A stretch of 64,000 nt of DNA, from contig JAIPBL010000001.1 of the NCBI GenBank assembly GCA_021739645.1, forward strand, positions 62,001 to 126,000. The letters are read 5' to 3'. A program made the translations under genes and the position numbers. Every line of letters starts with the position of its first letter. Position 1 is the first letter of the stretch. The DNA comes from Saprospiraceae bacterium (lineage in GTDB: Bacteria > Bacteroidota > Bacteroidia > Chitinophagales > Saprospiraceae). The notes beneath the pieces are model-generated. The model did no database searches. It was not told the DNA's origin and saw only the letters and a program-made list of their open reading frames with translations. Below are positions 26,775 to 34,177 of the stretch, piece by piece.

Positions 26775-28730
26775 TCATGATTCTGCCATTTTGTGCGAAA
26801 AGCGCAGGATGATAAACTCGGCAGGACGAACCGCAGCCATCCCGATTTCGATAATCATCCGGCCTTCGAGGATGTCGAGCGGCGTCATGGTTTTACCCAA
26901 ACCGACCGCCACGTAGTAGGCATGTTCAGGTTTGGCGCCTTGCAACGCACCGACCCGCCACAGCGAGTTGAGGAAATTCTCAATCATCGCCTGCACTTTA
27001 ATCCAGGTGTTCGCATCGTTAGGTTCGAAAACGAATTGCTCGGTCGCCTTTTTCGTGGATTCTTCCACCATGTTGAAGAACCTGCGAACGGAAATATAGC
27101 GCCATTCATTGTCGTTGCCAGCAAGGGTGCGGGCACCAAAAATCAGTGTGCCTTTGCCTGTGAAGGAACGGATGGCATTGACTGATTTGCCTGCGTTTAC
27201 ATCCACATTGAGTGCATCCATTTGGGAAGAAGTGAACGTGTCTTTTGGCCCAATCACATTGCTTAGGCTGACATTTGCAGGTGCTTTCCAAACGCCTCTC
27301 GTGCGGTCAACGAAGGCATAAATACCAGCCACAGCACCTGATGGTGGCATACTCGTATTGGTGTTCTGTATGCCGGTAATAATAGTCTTGTAAATGGAAG
27401 AGGACTGGAGCAGCCCGTTGTGCTTGTCGTTTTCCAGCTTCGAAATTGCCCCGGCCACGCTACCTAGCCAAGTGGCATTTACGCTCTCAAAAAGGGTGCG
27501 TATGGAGGGTATAATTTGGTCCAGCCGTGCCGCCACTGGGTCGGTATTTGGGAGCGTAATAACGTTGGAATCTGCCGGCGCCGAGCCTGCAAAAATACCT
27601 CCCCACGCAGGATTTGATGGCACTGGAAGCAAGCTGAAACGGGCGGTGTAGGAGCCAATTTTGGTTGCCATTTCCTTGTCGTGGCTGATTAACGTGTTGT
27701 AAATCCCCTTCCAGGTGGAAGTCACCAACGCTATCATATCTGCTTTGAACCCAGCATTGGTCAAAAACCCGCCTGCTTCTCCAATAAGGATTTCCAATTG
27801 GCGAGCAAAATCAAAGAGGTAGTTAACCAAATTTTGGGCGTTCGGTGCAGTTTTCGCCGCTTTATAGGCGGTATCCAATGCATCGAAACGCTGACGGAAA
27901 GTTGGGGAACCGCCTTTCAACAAGGTGGTAGCGGCAGCAATCAAATCACCGTCTGTTATCACCTGCTCGTAGCTGGCTATTTGTGCCTGAATGGCAGCAT
28001 CCGTGGTGAGGCCAGCGAGCGTGGTTGCGACTGTCTCCCTAAAAATGACCGTTCTGAAATCCCGATAACGGATGTTCTTGGGCATGTTCACCACCAACCA
28101 CGGCGAATAAACGGCTCCGTAGCGCAAGTTGTTGATGCCAATTCCTGACCTGAAATCAGCCCCGAGTGCGTCATTTTGCTTGACATCAAACAGCCCGACC
28201 CGGTCCATCAAGTTGCCGCATTGCTTCAAGGCTTCCTGATAAACATCATAAAAATGATTGCCTGTGGTCAAAAGTGAGTTGTCTGGGCAAACCAAAATAG
28301 TCGGCTCGTCCACCGTTTCGAGGGCCATGATGCCAGTTCCAGGGTCGGTAAATTCACTGGCCGTGAAGGCTGCGCTGTCGTAAGTCGCTACCGAAACAAT
28401 ATAACAGTCTCCCCCGCCATTGGCATAGAACAGCCGAAGGCTGTCATACAGGTAGAATTGGTTGGCCAAGGTAGCGGACTTGAAATTGTTGAAATCGTCC
28501 AGCGTCACATTGCCAACGGTTGGCTTTGCGCCACCCCCGAAAATTTCCGCATATTCGGCGATAGAACCAATTTTTGTCGGCTTGTTCAAACGGTCGCCGG
28601 GGGATACTTTTTGGGCTTTTTCCGTGTACCCGATGAAGGCTGGAATGGCCGTCTCAACGGCTGCAATCGAGGGCGGAAACTTGGAAATTTCCTCCACATA
28701 AACACCGGGGGTCTTATAATCGAATGCCAT
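26775..28730 (-). CDS. Contractile sheath protein (Pvc2-like, phage tail sheath family)
   Basis: A 651-residue protein. The start MAFDYKTPGVYVEEISKFPPSIAAVETAIPAFIGYT is the conserved N-terminal arm of sheath proteins. The C-terminal ~110 residues contain GARTLAGNDNEWRYISVRRFFNMVEESTKKATEQFVFEPND and LGKTMTPLDILEGRMIIEIGMAAVRPAEFIIL, the inter-subunit handshake domain. The ~400 residues between include a lineage-specific insertion. Only one sheath gene is present; several other eCIS loci carry two or three. Confidence 0.96.
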   Translation of the reverse strand: MAFDYKTPGVYVEEISKFPPSIAAVETAIPAFIGYTEKAQKVSPGDRLNKPTKIGSIAEYAEIFGGGAKPTVGNVTLDDFNNFKSATLANQFYLYDSLRLFYANGGGDCYIVSVATYDSAAFTASEFTDPGTGIMALETVDEPTILVCPDNSLLTTGNHFYDVYQEALKQCGNLMDRVGLFDVKQNDALGADFRSGIGINNLRYGAVYSPWLVVNMPKNIRYRDFRTVIFRETVATTLAGLTTDAAIQAQIASYEQVITDGDLIAAATTLLKGGSPTFRQRFDALDTAYKAAKTAPNAQNLVNYLFDFARQLEILIGEAGGFLTNAGFKADMIALVTSTWKGIYNTLISHDKEMATKIGSYTARFSLLPVPSNPAWGGIFAGSAPADSNVITLPNTDPVAARLDQIIPSIRTLFESVNATWLGSVAGAISKLENDKHNGLLQSSSIYKTIITGIQNTNTSMPPSGAVAGIYAFVDRTRGVWKAPANVSLSNVIGPKDTFTSSQMDALNVDVNAGKSVNAIRSFTGKGTLIFGARTLAGNDNEWRYISVRRFFNMVEESTKKATEQFVFEPNDANTWIKVQAMIENFLNSLWRVGALQGAKPEHAYYVAVGLGKTMTPLDILEGRMIIEIGMAAVRPAEFIILRFSHKMAES

Positions 28731-28757
28731 GTTGGTGAGTTTAAATGGTTATTAAAT

Positions 28758-29855
28758 TTAAATGTAGATATCTGACAATAAGCGGGTTACGCTTCCATTG
28801 TTCGTTGTCTCGGGCAAAACGGGTGTTTGCTTCGATGGCACATCCACCCCTTTTTTCTCCAGCGGAACGTTGCCGTTGTTGCCATCTGAAACCTGAAAAA
28901 TCAGGTCAATTTTTTGCTTACCACGAAGCGTCAGCGGGCGGATTTCCGGCTGCGTGATACTCGTCAATGCCCCTTCCACCCAAGTTGGTAGGCTGTGCCG
29001 CCACCAAGTCAGTCGGTTTTTGAACCTGACCTCGAATGTTGGAGCATTCAGTTTGTCCGTACCATCGTACAGATGCATTGCGCCAGCACCAGCCGTAGCT
29101 TCAATTTCTATCAAGGCGAAGGTGTCCTGCGGAATGTCGTCAGCCAACTCCAGTTCCGTCAAATCGGCTTGCGAAACGTACCTGATATTGCTGTTTTGCG
29201 GAGCAATTTGTTCTAATTTCAGCCAGTCAAGATTGGCGACAGTGGTCGGTGGCGTGTTGGTTGCAATGGCCCTTTGGGCAATATAGAATTCCATGTTTGT
29301 GTCCAAATCTGCGTCGTGCTGGACGATGGACTCCGGGGCATATTCGCTCGAAGGCTCGTAGCTGGCTGGTGTTGCAGCAAGCGAATTGCTTTGTCCCAAC
29401 CCATCATTTTTCAGGTGATAAACCTGTTTGAAAAATCGGTCTGGGCTTCTCCCATCCGTCGATTTTTCGATGCGCACCAGTTCGTTTTTCAAAAAACCTG
29501 CGGAATACTGCATGAAATACGGGTCAACTATTTTCACCCAAAATCGGAGCTTCTCGCCCACCTCCGGCTTTTTCCCTTTGCCCACCACGCCGTTTCCGTC
29601 GGCCTGACAAAGCACTGCGAAGCCTTGTCCATGCGGTTTAAAAAGCAAATTGTGGCCTTCAAGGATTCGTTGCGTGCTGGGTGTGGGTGCTATTTTTAAC
29701 AGGTTTCGAACATCGTATTCCGCCAATATCCTGATTTTATCCAGTGCCGATAAGTTGTCAAACAACGTTTTGCTTTTATCCAGAAAATAGTGGTGAAGCA
29801 CTTTCACCTGGAAGAGCACCGGATATTTTGATTGTATGACATCTCCGCTTGGCAT
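28758..29855 (-). CDS. Uncharacterised eCIS-locus protein (365 aa)
   Basis: A 365-residue protein starting MPSGDVIQSKYPVLFQVKVLHHYFLDKSK, without a signal peptide or membrane segment. It is predicted to be mostly beta (FWVKIVDPYFMQYSAGFLKNELVRIEK, and TFEVRFKNRLTWWRHSLPTW near the C-terminus). No domain was recognised. It lies between the DUF4255 cap gene (3 bp upstream) and the sheath gene (27 bp downstream), so it is part of the same transcript. The short gaps and the position suggest a cap, terminator or collar component, which is only an inference. Confidence 0.7.
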   Translation of the reverse strand: MPSGDVIQSKYPVLFQVKVLHHYFLDKSKTLFDNLSALDKIRILAEYDVRNLLKIAPTPSTQRILEGHNLLFKPHGQGFAVLCQADGNGVVGKGKKPEVGEKLRFWVKIVDPYFMQYSAGFLKNELVRIEKSTDGRSPDRFFKQVYHLKNDGLGQSNSLAATPASYEPSSEYAPESIVQHDADLDTNMEFYIAQRAIATNTPPTTVANLDWLKLEQIAPQNSNIRYVSQADLTELELADDIPQDTFALIEIEATAGAGAMHLYDGTDKLNAPTFEVRFKNRLTWWRHSLPTWVEGALTSITQPEIRPLTLRGKQKIDLIFQVSDGNNGNVPLEKKGVDVPSKQTPVLPETTNNGSVTRLLSDIYI

Positions 29856-29858
29856 GGC

Positions 29859-30479
29859 TCAATTGGCGTTTTTTTCGTGAACATTGAGAATCACCTCCTC
29901 CACCAAACCACCAGTAGCGTTTAATTTGCGTGGGCTGATTTCGACGAGCCGCAGGGCGTACACGAGCGAAGGCACCTGCTTGCCGCCCAGCGTTCCCCAG
30001 ATGTGATTCAGCTCTTCAAAAGACGGGGAGTAGAGGTCCAGGATTATCTTGAAGGTCTCCATTTGCTCCGTGGCAGGCACGTCCGAATCGGAAACTTCCA
30101 CGGAATTCAAATGCGTGAAGACATTTTTTGACTGAAAAAAAGCGGCTATTCTTGACAGGTATATCAAGGCATTCACGTAGCTCACCTGGTTTGCACTTAT
30201 TAGTACGTGCAGGTTCAAAAACACCGGAGGGTTAAAATATTCCGTTTGCAGCGTCGTATCGTTTCGACGGCTGAACGGACCATTTTTCAGGGCCTTCTCT
30301 TCCCGGACATTTATCAAGGTGATGAGCACTTTGTTGGAGTCATTTCCGATGGCCTCACCTTGTATTTTGTCCAAAGGCGCCACATTGCCCAACTCCACTA
30401 CACGGTCATCGTTAGCGGTTACTGGCTTGAGAAACTCCTCCAGTTCTTTACGGAGTATTTGCAGCGCATGGATTATCAT
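29859..30479 (-). CDS. DUF4255 protein, likely tube/sheath cap (Pvc16-like)
   Basis: A 206-residue protein. The N-terminal MIIHALQILRKELEEFL, then VLITLINVREEKALKNGP, YFNPPVFLNLHVLISA and FEELNHIWGTLGGKQVPSLVYALRLVEIS are typical of the DUF4255/Pvc16 N-terminal family. In Pvc-type particles this protein caps the distal end of the tube and sheath. It is the first gene of the eCIS operon, with the next gene 3 bp downstream. The promoter should lie in the ~460-bp region to its right, but no convincing one was identified. Confidence 0.9.
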   Translation of the reverse strand: MIIHALQILRKELEEFLKPVTANDDRVVELGNVAPLDKIQGEAIGNDSNKVLITLINVREEKALKNGPFSRRNDTTLQTEYFNPPVFLNLHVLISANQVSYVNALIYLSRIAAFFQSKNVFTHLNSVEVSDSDVPATEQMETFKIILDLYSPSFEELNHIWGTLGGKQVPSLVYALRLVEISPRKLNATGGLVEEVILNVHEKNAN

Positions 30480-30792
30480 TTTGCGGGTATTTGGGTACTA
30501 ACCTGAGGAGTTAGGTGTTTTTGTCGGCTCAAATCTACACCCGAACAAAAGGCCCGATTTGACCTAATCCAACATTCACTTGAACTATTCAAACATTTTG
30601 CCCCGCCCGGAAGGCTGATTGACAAAACCGTTGCTGCAAGTGTTCCACATTCCAAGCCCAGCAGTGCCCAAGTATCTAAGAAAAGCCCACCGTTCGAGCA
30701 AGTATCGGACTGCACACATGCCGTCGTGCGGAAAATGACTAAATTTGTAAATCATTGAAAATAAGCTATTTATGATTTTAGTCATTAGAAGA

Positions 30793-30855
30793 GTTTAGGG
30801 AAGCGGCTCTTGCGTTTTGTGAAGCAGGCCCTTCGCAAGAGCCGCTACGCTAAAC
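30793..30855. repeat. Hairpin with 22-bp arms upstream of the eCIS locus
   Basis: Arms 30793-30814 and 30834-30855 match at 20 of 22 positions around a 19-bp loop; the core is CGGCTCTTGCG/CGCAAGAGCCG. No T-run follows, so a REP-like element is more likely than a terminator. Confidence 0.8.
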
Positions 30856-30872
30856 GCTTCCTGGAACGGTGG

Positions 30873-30902
30873 TTGTATTCACGAGACAAGTGTGTAGCTT
30901 TG
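30873..30902 (+). promoter_or_regulatory. Bacteroidota-type promoter candidate for the 134-aa membrane protein
   Basis: TTG (30873-30875), a 19-bp spacer, then TAGCTTTG (30895-30902), matching the TTG/TAnnTTTG pattern recognised by the primary sigma factor of Bacteroidota. The ATG at 30946 lies 44 bp downstream. Confidence 0.55.
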
Positions 30903-30945
30903 TGGGCGGGTTGAGGAAGACTTGCGCCAACAGATTAAATAAAAG

Positions 30946-31350
30946 ATGAAAGATTTCGACATTAACATAAAAATTAAACTCGCTGCATTGTGGACATCCG
31001 CAACATTCTGCTATTTATATGGAGATTATTTTGAATTGTATACTCCAGGAAAAGTGAATAGTTTAATAAGTGGAGAAAACGTTTTGAATTCTCCAACGAC
31101 TTTGTTTATTGCCTCTTTGATAATGGTAATACCTCCGTTAATGATTGTTATTTCCCTTATTCTGAAACCAATTCTAAACAGGTGGTTGAATATGATATTT
31201 GGGTCCATTTTTACCATAATGATGATACTTATTGCATTCGGAAGTCTTACTCCTTGGTATAGTTTTTATGTGTTTTTGGCGATTATCGAATCTATATTGA
31301 CGACTGTAATTATCTGGAATGCATACAAATGGCCAAAAGAAAATAAATAA
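30946..31350 (+). CDS. Small integral membrane protein, function unknown (134 aa)
   Basis: A 134-residue protein with four hydrophobic segments, roughly at residues 10-30, 50-70, 80-100 and 103-125 (e.g. TTLFIASLIMVIPPLMIVISLIL and FGSIFTIMMILIAFG). It is therefore an inner-membrane protein with short connecting loops. It is markedly AT-rich compared with the eCIS genes beside it, which may indicate recent acquisition. No family was recognised with certainty. A good promoter-like sequence precedes it, and the next gene has its own candidate promoter. Confidence 0.7.
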   Translation: MKDFDINIKIKLAALWTSATFCYLYGDYFELYTPGKVNSLISGENVLNSPTTLFIASLIMVIPPLMIVISLILKPILNRWLNMIFGSIFTIMMILIAFGSLTPWYSFYVFLAIIESILTTVIIWNAYKWPKENK

Positions 31351-31497
31351 GCCAGCTACTAGCGATGTATATAGAATCATAGCTCAGTTGTCTCAAGTAT
31401 GCCAGAACCCAAAATACCCCCAACTAATCATCATCATAAAAGCAAAAGCCCGAGCCTGTATTTAGCCAAGCGGTACTTGAGGAGTTATTAAAACCCA

Positions 31498-31525
31498 TTG
31501 AACAATCGTCCAATAAATACCTTTT
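31498..31525 (+). promoter_or_regulatory. Promoter candidate for the HPF-like gene
   Basis: TTG (31498-31500), a 17-bp spacer, then TACCTTTT (31518-31525), one base from TAnnTTTG. The ATG follows at 31563. Confidence 0.35.
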
Positions 31526-31562
31526 TAGGTACATCAATAATTAATCAAAAATTTATTCAAAA

Positions 31563-31877
31563 ATGACAATTCAATTTAACACAGACCGGAATGTAGCTGG
31601 AAAAGAAGTCGTAACCGCCCCACTAACTGACCTAATTGCAGACGGCCTCAGTCGGTTCAGCCATCAGATTTCGAGGGTAGAGGTGCATCTTTCTGATGAA
31701 AATAGCCATAAAGACGGCCAAAACGACAAACGCTGTATGCTGGAAGCACGGTTGGAAGGCATGGGCCCCATCGCTGTGACGAACTTTGCAAACACCCGTG
31801 ACCAGGCGGTGGAAGGTGCGATTGTCAAGTTGATTTCGACGCTTGAAAAGACCCTGGGTCGCTTGGCAAATCATTAA
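31563..31877 (+). CDS. HPF/RaiA-family ribosome-associated protein
   Basis: A 104-residue protein with the fold pattern of the ribosome hibernation family: an initial strand (TIQFNTDRNV), a helix (PLTDLIADGLSRFSHQI), SRVEVHLSDEN on the second strand, then CMLEARLEGMGPIAVTNFA and a long final helix (DQAVEGAIVKLISTLEKTLGRL). Short family members bind the small ribosomal subunit and stall or stabilise ribosomes in slow growth. It is a stand-alone gene with its own terminator about 80 bp downstream. Divergence from classical HPF leaves its precise role open. Confidence 0.78.
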   Translation: MTIQFNTDRNVAGKEVVTAPLTDLIADGLSRFSHQISRVEVHLSDENSHKDGQNDKRCMLEARLEGMGPIAVTNFANTRDQAVEGAIVKLISTLEKTLGRLANH

Positions 31878-31958
31878 TACTGCCAGCGAGCACTTCTCCA
31901 CCGAAAGTAAGGAGGATGGCGATAGGAACAGGGGAGTGATAGCACAGGAATAATTGGG

Positions 31959-31998
31959 AAAGGTGAACAGGGTGGAGGGGCCTTGTTCACCCTTTTTT
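31959..31998 (+). terminator. Rho-independent terminator after the HPF-like gene
   Basis: Stem AAGGTGAACAGG / CCTTGTTCACCCT (left arm ~31960-31971, right arm 31981-31993) followed by a run of T (31993-31998). Confidence 0.8.
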
Positions 31999-32003
31999 GT
32001 TTC

Positions 32004-32033
32004 TTGGAGATTTGAGGGGTTGGTGTATATTTG
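32004..32033 (+). promoter_or_regulatory. Promoter candidate for the PaiB-like gene
   Basis: TTG (32004-32006), a 19-bp spacer and TATATTTG (32026-32033), an exact TAnnTTTG match, 57 bp before the ATG at 32090 and just after the preceding terminator. Confidence 0.55.
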
Positions 32034-32089
32034 GGCCGAAAAGCAGACGATATTATGCCACATTATTGACTTGAAACAAACTTATTCCG

Positions 32090-32731
32090 ATGTACAACCT
32101 CCCGTATCACAAGGAACACGATGAACAAACCATTGTGGAATTTATTGGCCGGTACCCATTTGCATTTATAACTGGTTGCGGTGCAGATAATAATCCCATT
32201 GCCACACAGATACCGGTTTTTATCGAAGAAAAGGAAGGTAAGAAAATATTGAGGGGGCATATCATGAAGAATACCGACCACCATAAAGCCTTTTTGCAGA
32301 ATCCTGCTATTTTGGTGGTTTTCACGGGGCATCACGCATACGTGAGCGGTACGTGGTACAGCAACCCTCATACGCCTTCTACTTGGAACTATATGAGTGT
32401 GCATATTAAGGGCAATATCAGGTTTCTGGATGATGCTTCATTAATAGATATACTTCGATTGACGACGCTTCATTTTGAGGGGAATAACCCAGACTCTGCA
32501 ACAATTTATGACAACTTGCCCCCAGCATATACCGAAAAATTAATGAAGGCCATTGTGGCGTTTGAAATTGAAGTTATTGAAATGGACTCTGTTTTCAAAT
32601 TAAGTCAGGACCGGGATGCCATAAGCTATGACAATATTATAAAACGGCTCAGGGAACAAGATGAAAGCGGACAAGTGATAGCGGTTGAAATGGAAAAAAG
32701 AAAGAAGCAAGTATTCCCGGATGAGATGTGA
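32090..32731 (+). CDS. FMN-binding PaiB-family protein
   Basis: A 213-residue protein with the PaiB pattern: PYHKEHDEQTIVEFIGRYPFAFIT, ATQIPVFIEE, LRGHIMKNTDHHKAF, AILVVFTGHHAYVSGTWY and PSTWNYMSVHIKGNIRFL. PaiB proteins have a split-barrel FMN-binding fold and were first described as negative transcriptional regulators of sporulation and protease genes in Bacillus. In Bacteroidota the role is unproven and may be enzymatic. It is followed after 35 bp by a VOC protein gene on the same strand. Confidence 0.88.
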   Translation: MYNLPYHKEHDEQTIVEFIGRYPFAFITGCGADNNPIATQIPVFIEEKEGKKILRGHIMKNTDHHKAFLQNPAILVVFTGHHAYVSGTWYSNPHTPSTWNYMSVHIKGNIRFLDDASLIDILRLTTLHFEGNNPDSATIYDNLPPAYTEKLMKAIVAFEIEVIEMDSVFKLSQDRDAISYDNIIKRLREQDESGQVIAVEMEKRKKQVFPDEM

Positions 32732-32766
32732 TAAAACTGACCAATAGATTCAGCTAAACGGAAAAT

Positions 32767-33132
32767 ATGAACCACAATGCTATATCCATCCGCCCCTTTA
32801 TCGGCGCAAAAAACTTTGAAACCTCCCGCAGGTTTTACCGGGATTTGGGCTTTGAAGAAATCATCATATCCCATGGCATGTCCCTCTTCAAATCCGGGGA
32901 ACTTGGGTTTTACTTGCAAGATGCCTACGTCAAAGATTGGATAAACAACACCATGGTCTTCATGGAAGTAAAAGATGTTGAAAGCTTTTGGAAACACCTT
33001 GTCGCCTTGGACTTGCCCGCCAAATATGCCGGGGTTCGGCAGGCGCCCATTCGGGTATTGGATTGGGGCAAGGAGTGTTTCCTGCACGACCCTTCGGGGG
33101 TGCTTTGGCATTTTGGAGCGTTTAATGGATGA
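32767..33132 (+). CDS. VOC (glyoxalase/bleomycin-resistance/dioxygenase) superfamily protein
   Basis: A 121-residue protein with a single VOC fold: ISIRPFIGAKNFETSRRFYRDLGFEEI at the start, FKSGELGFYLQDAYV in the middle, and VLDWGKECFLHDPSGVLWHFG at the end with the usual C-terminal DPSG motif. The length and motif order fit the resistance-protein-like branch. The substrate cannot be predicted. It may share a transcript with the PaiB-like gene. Confidence 0.85.
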   Translation: MNHNAISIRPFIGAKNFETSRRFYRDLGFEEIIISHGMSLFKSGELGFYLQDAYVKDWINNTMVFMEVKDVESFWKHLVALDLPAKYAGVRQAPIRVLDWGKECFLHDPSGVLWHFGAFNG

Positions 33133-33163
33133 AAATTATAGTGTCGTTAACTTATCGGAATTT

Positions 33164-33248
33164 ATAGAACGCAGATTTAACTGATTTAACTGATTAACGC
33201 TGATGTTATCTGTGTAAATCAGTTAAATCAGTTCAATCAGTGTTCTAT
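33164..33248. repeat. Inverted repeat with ~32-bp arms
   Basis: Arms at 33164-33195 and 33217-33248 are complementary at about 27 of 32 positions, built from GATTTAACT/AGTTAAATC units. It fills the junction between the VOC and esterase genes. It resembles the 47590-47687 element in the inner CAGATTTA sequences. Confidence 0.75.
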
Positions 33249-33268
33249 CCTCAAATATAAACTCAAAC

Positions 33269-34111
33269 ATGAAGCAAATTAAATTGATTGCTGTACTTTT
33301 CATATTGGCAAGTATAAGCGCCTATTCTCAAGCCAGTAAGGTTCCAGTAAGCCTTTCCAAAACACCTTTTATCATTGGCGAAGCCGTTGAATTCCATTCC
33401 AATGAACTCAACGAAAACCGGACGCTGAACATTTATATTCCCGTCAGCTATCATCCCGATTCTTTGCGGAATTTTCCAGTCATATACCTCTTGGATGGGA
33501 CAGCATCGGAAGATTTCATTCATACAGTGGGTATCGTGCAGTTCGGTAACTATCCGTGGATAAACATGCTCCCGGAATCAATCGTGGTCGGCATCGCCAA
33601 CGTGGACAGGAAGCGGGATTTTACTTTTCCCACCACGGTTGAACAAGACAAAAAAGACTTTCCGACAACTGGCGGCTCTGCAAAATTCATTCAGTTTTTA
33701 GAGTCGGAGTTAAAGCCATTTGTCGAAGCTAATTACCTAACCAATGACACGACAACCCTCATCGGCCAGTCGCTCGGCGGGCTTTTGGCGACGGAGATTT
33801 TGTTCAAAAAGCCGGAGTTATTTACCAATTATATCATCGTAAGCCCGAGTATGTGGTGGGACAAAGAATCGCTGTGGAAATATATGCCCCAATTTAAACC
33901 AGCTAATAAATCCATTTATATCGGCGTCGGAAAAAAGGAGCATAAACTGATGGTAAAGGCTGCTAAAACATTGAATAAAAAGGTGAATGCGCAGCATATC
34001 CCTGGGTTCAGGATGCATCATAAATTGTTCAAAACATCCGGCCACGCCGATATCCTGCATTTGGCGTTGTATGATGCGTTTGATTGGATGTTTGGCACCA
34101 AAACCCAGTGA
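33269..34111 (+). CDS. Secreted alpha/beta hydrolase, esterase-D/BesA-like
   Basis: A 280-residue protein with a signal peptide (MKQIKLIAVLFILASISAYSQA). The putative-esterase fold shows LNIYIPVSYHPDSLRNFPVIYLLDGT (near 53-77), the nucleophile elbow GQSLGG (Ser168) and a late HADILHLALYDAF segment with the likely catalytic His. Related enzymes hydrolyse siderophore esters or acyl thioesters. The export signal suggests a periplasmic or outer-membrane site. It ends at a shared terminator with the convergent oxidase gene. Confidence 0.87.
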   Translation: MKQIKLIAVLFILASISAYSQASKVPVSLSKTPFIIGEAVEFHSNELNENRTLNIYIPVSYHPDSLRNFPVIYLLDGTASEDFIHTVGIVQFGNYPWINMLPESIVVGIANVDRKRDFTFPTTVEQDKKDFPTTGGSAKFIQFLESELKPFVEANYLTNDTTTLIGQSLGGLLATEILFKKPELFTNYIIVSPSMWWDKESLWKYMPQFKPANKSIYIGVGKKEHKLMVKAAKTLNKKVNAQHIPGFRMHHKLFKTSGHADILHLALYDAFDWMFGTKTQ

Positions 34112-34119
34112 ATAAAACA

Positions 34120-34157
34120 ACAAAAGCCACCGCCATTGATATGGCAGTGGCTTTTGT
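34120..34157. terminator. Bidirectional terminator between convergent genes
   Basis: A 17-bp stem (34120-34136 with 34141-34157, one mismatch) with an ACAAAAGCCAC/GTGGCTTTTGT core and a 4-base loop, between the stop codons of the esterase (+) and oxidase (-) genes. A-run and T-run flanks suit termination in both directions. Confidence 0.85.
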
Positions 34158-34177
34158 AATTGTGAAACAAACTCAAA

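Larger units (their letters stand above)
30480..30945. other. Divergent intergenic region between the eCIS operon and plus-strand genes
   Basis: No convincing gene was seen in these 466 bp. The region holds the unlocated start of eCIS transcription (leftward), a 22-bp-arm hairpin at 30793-30855 and a promoter-like sequence at 30873-30902 reading rightward. A 66-codon leftward frame at 30585-30785 has no family resemblance and is probably spurious. Confidence 0.6.

Noticed and set aside
3388-30479. Type VI secretion system or prophage
   Set aside because: No TssJLM membrane genes, no ClpV, no capsid, portal, terminase or integrase; DUF4255, DUF5908, DUF4157, CIS_TMP and the ATPase identify an eCIS.
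30585-30785. 66-codon leftward frame upstream of the eCIS operon
   Set aside because: No family, no promoter-like or conserved feature; composition looks noncoding.
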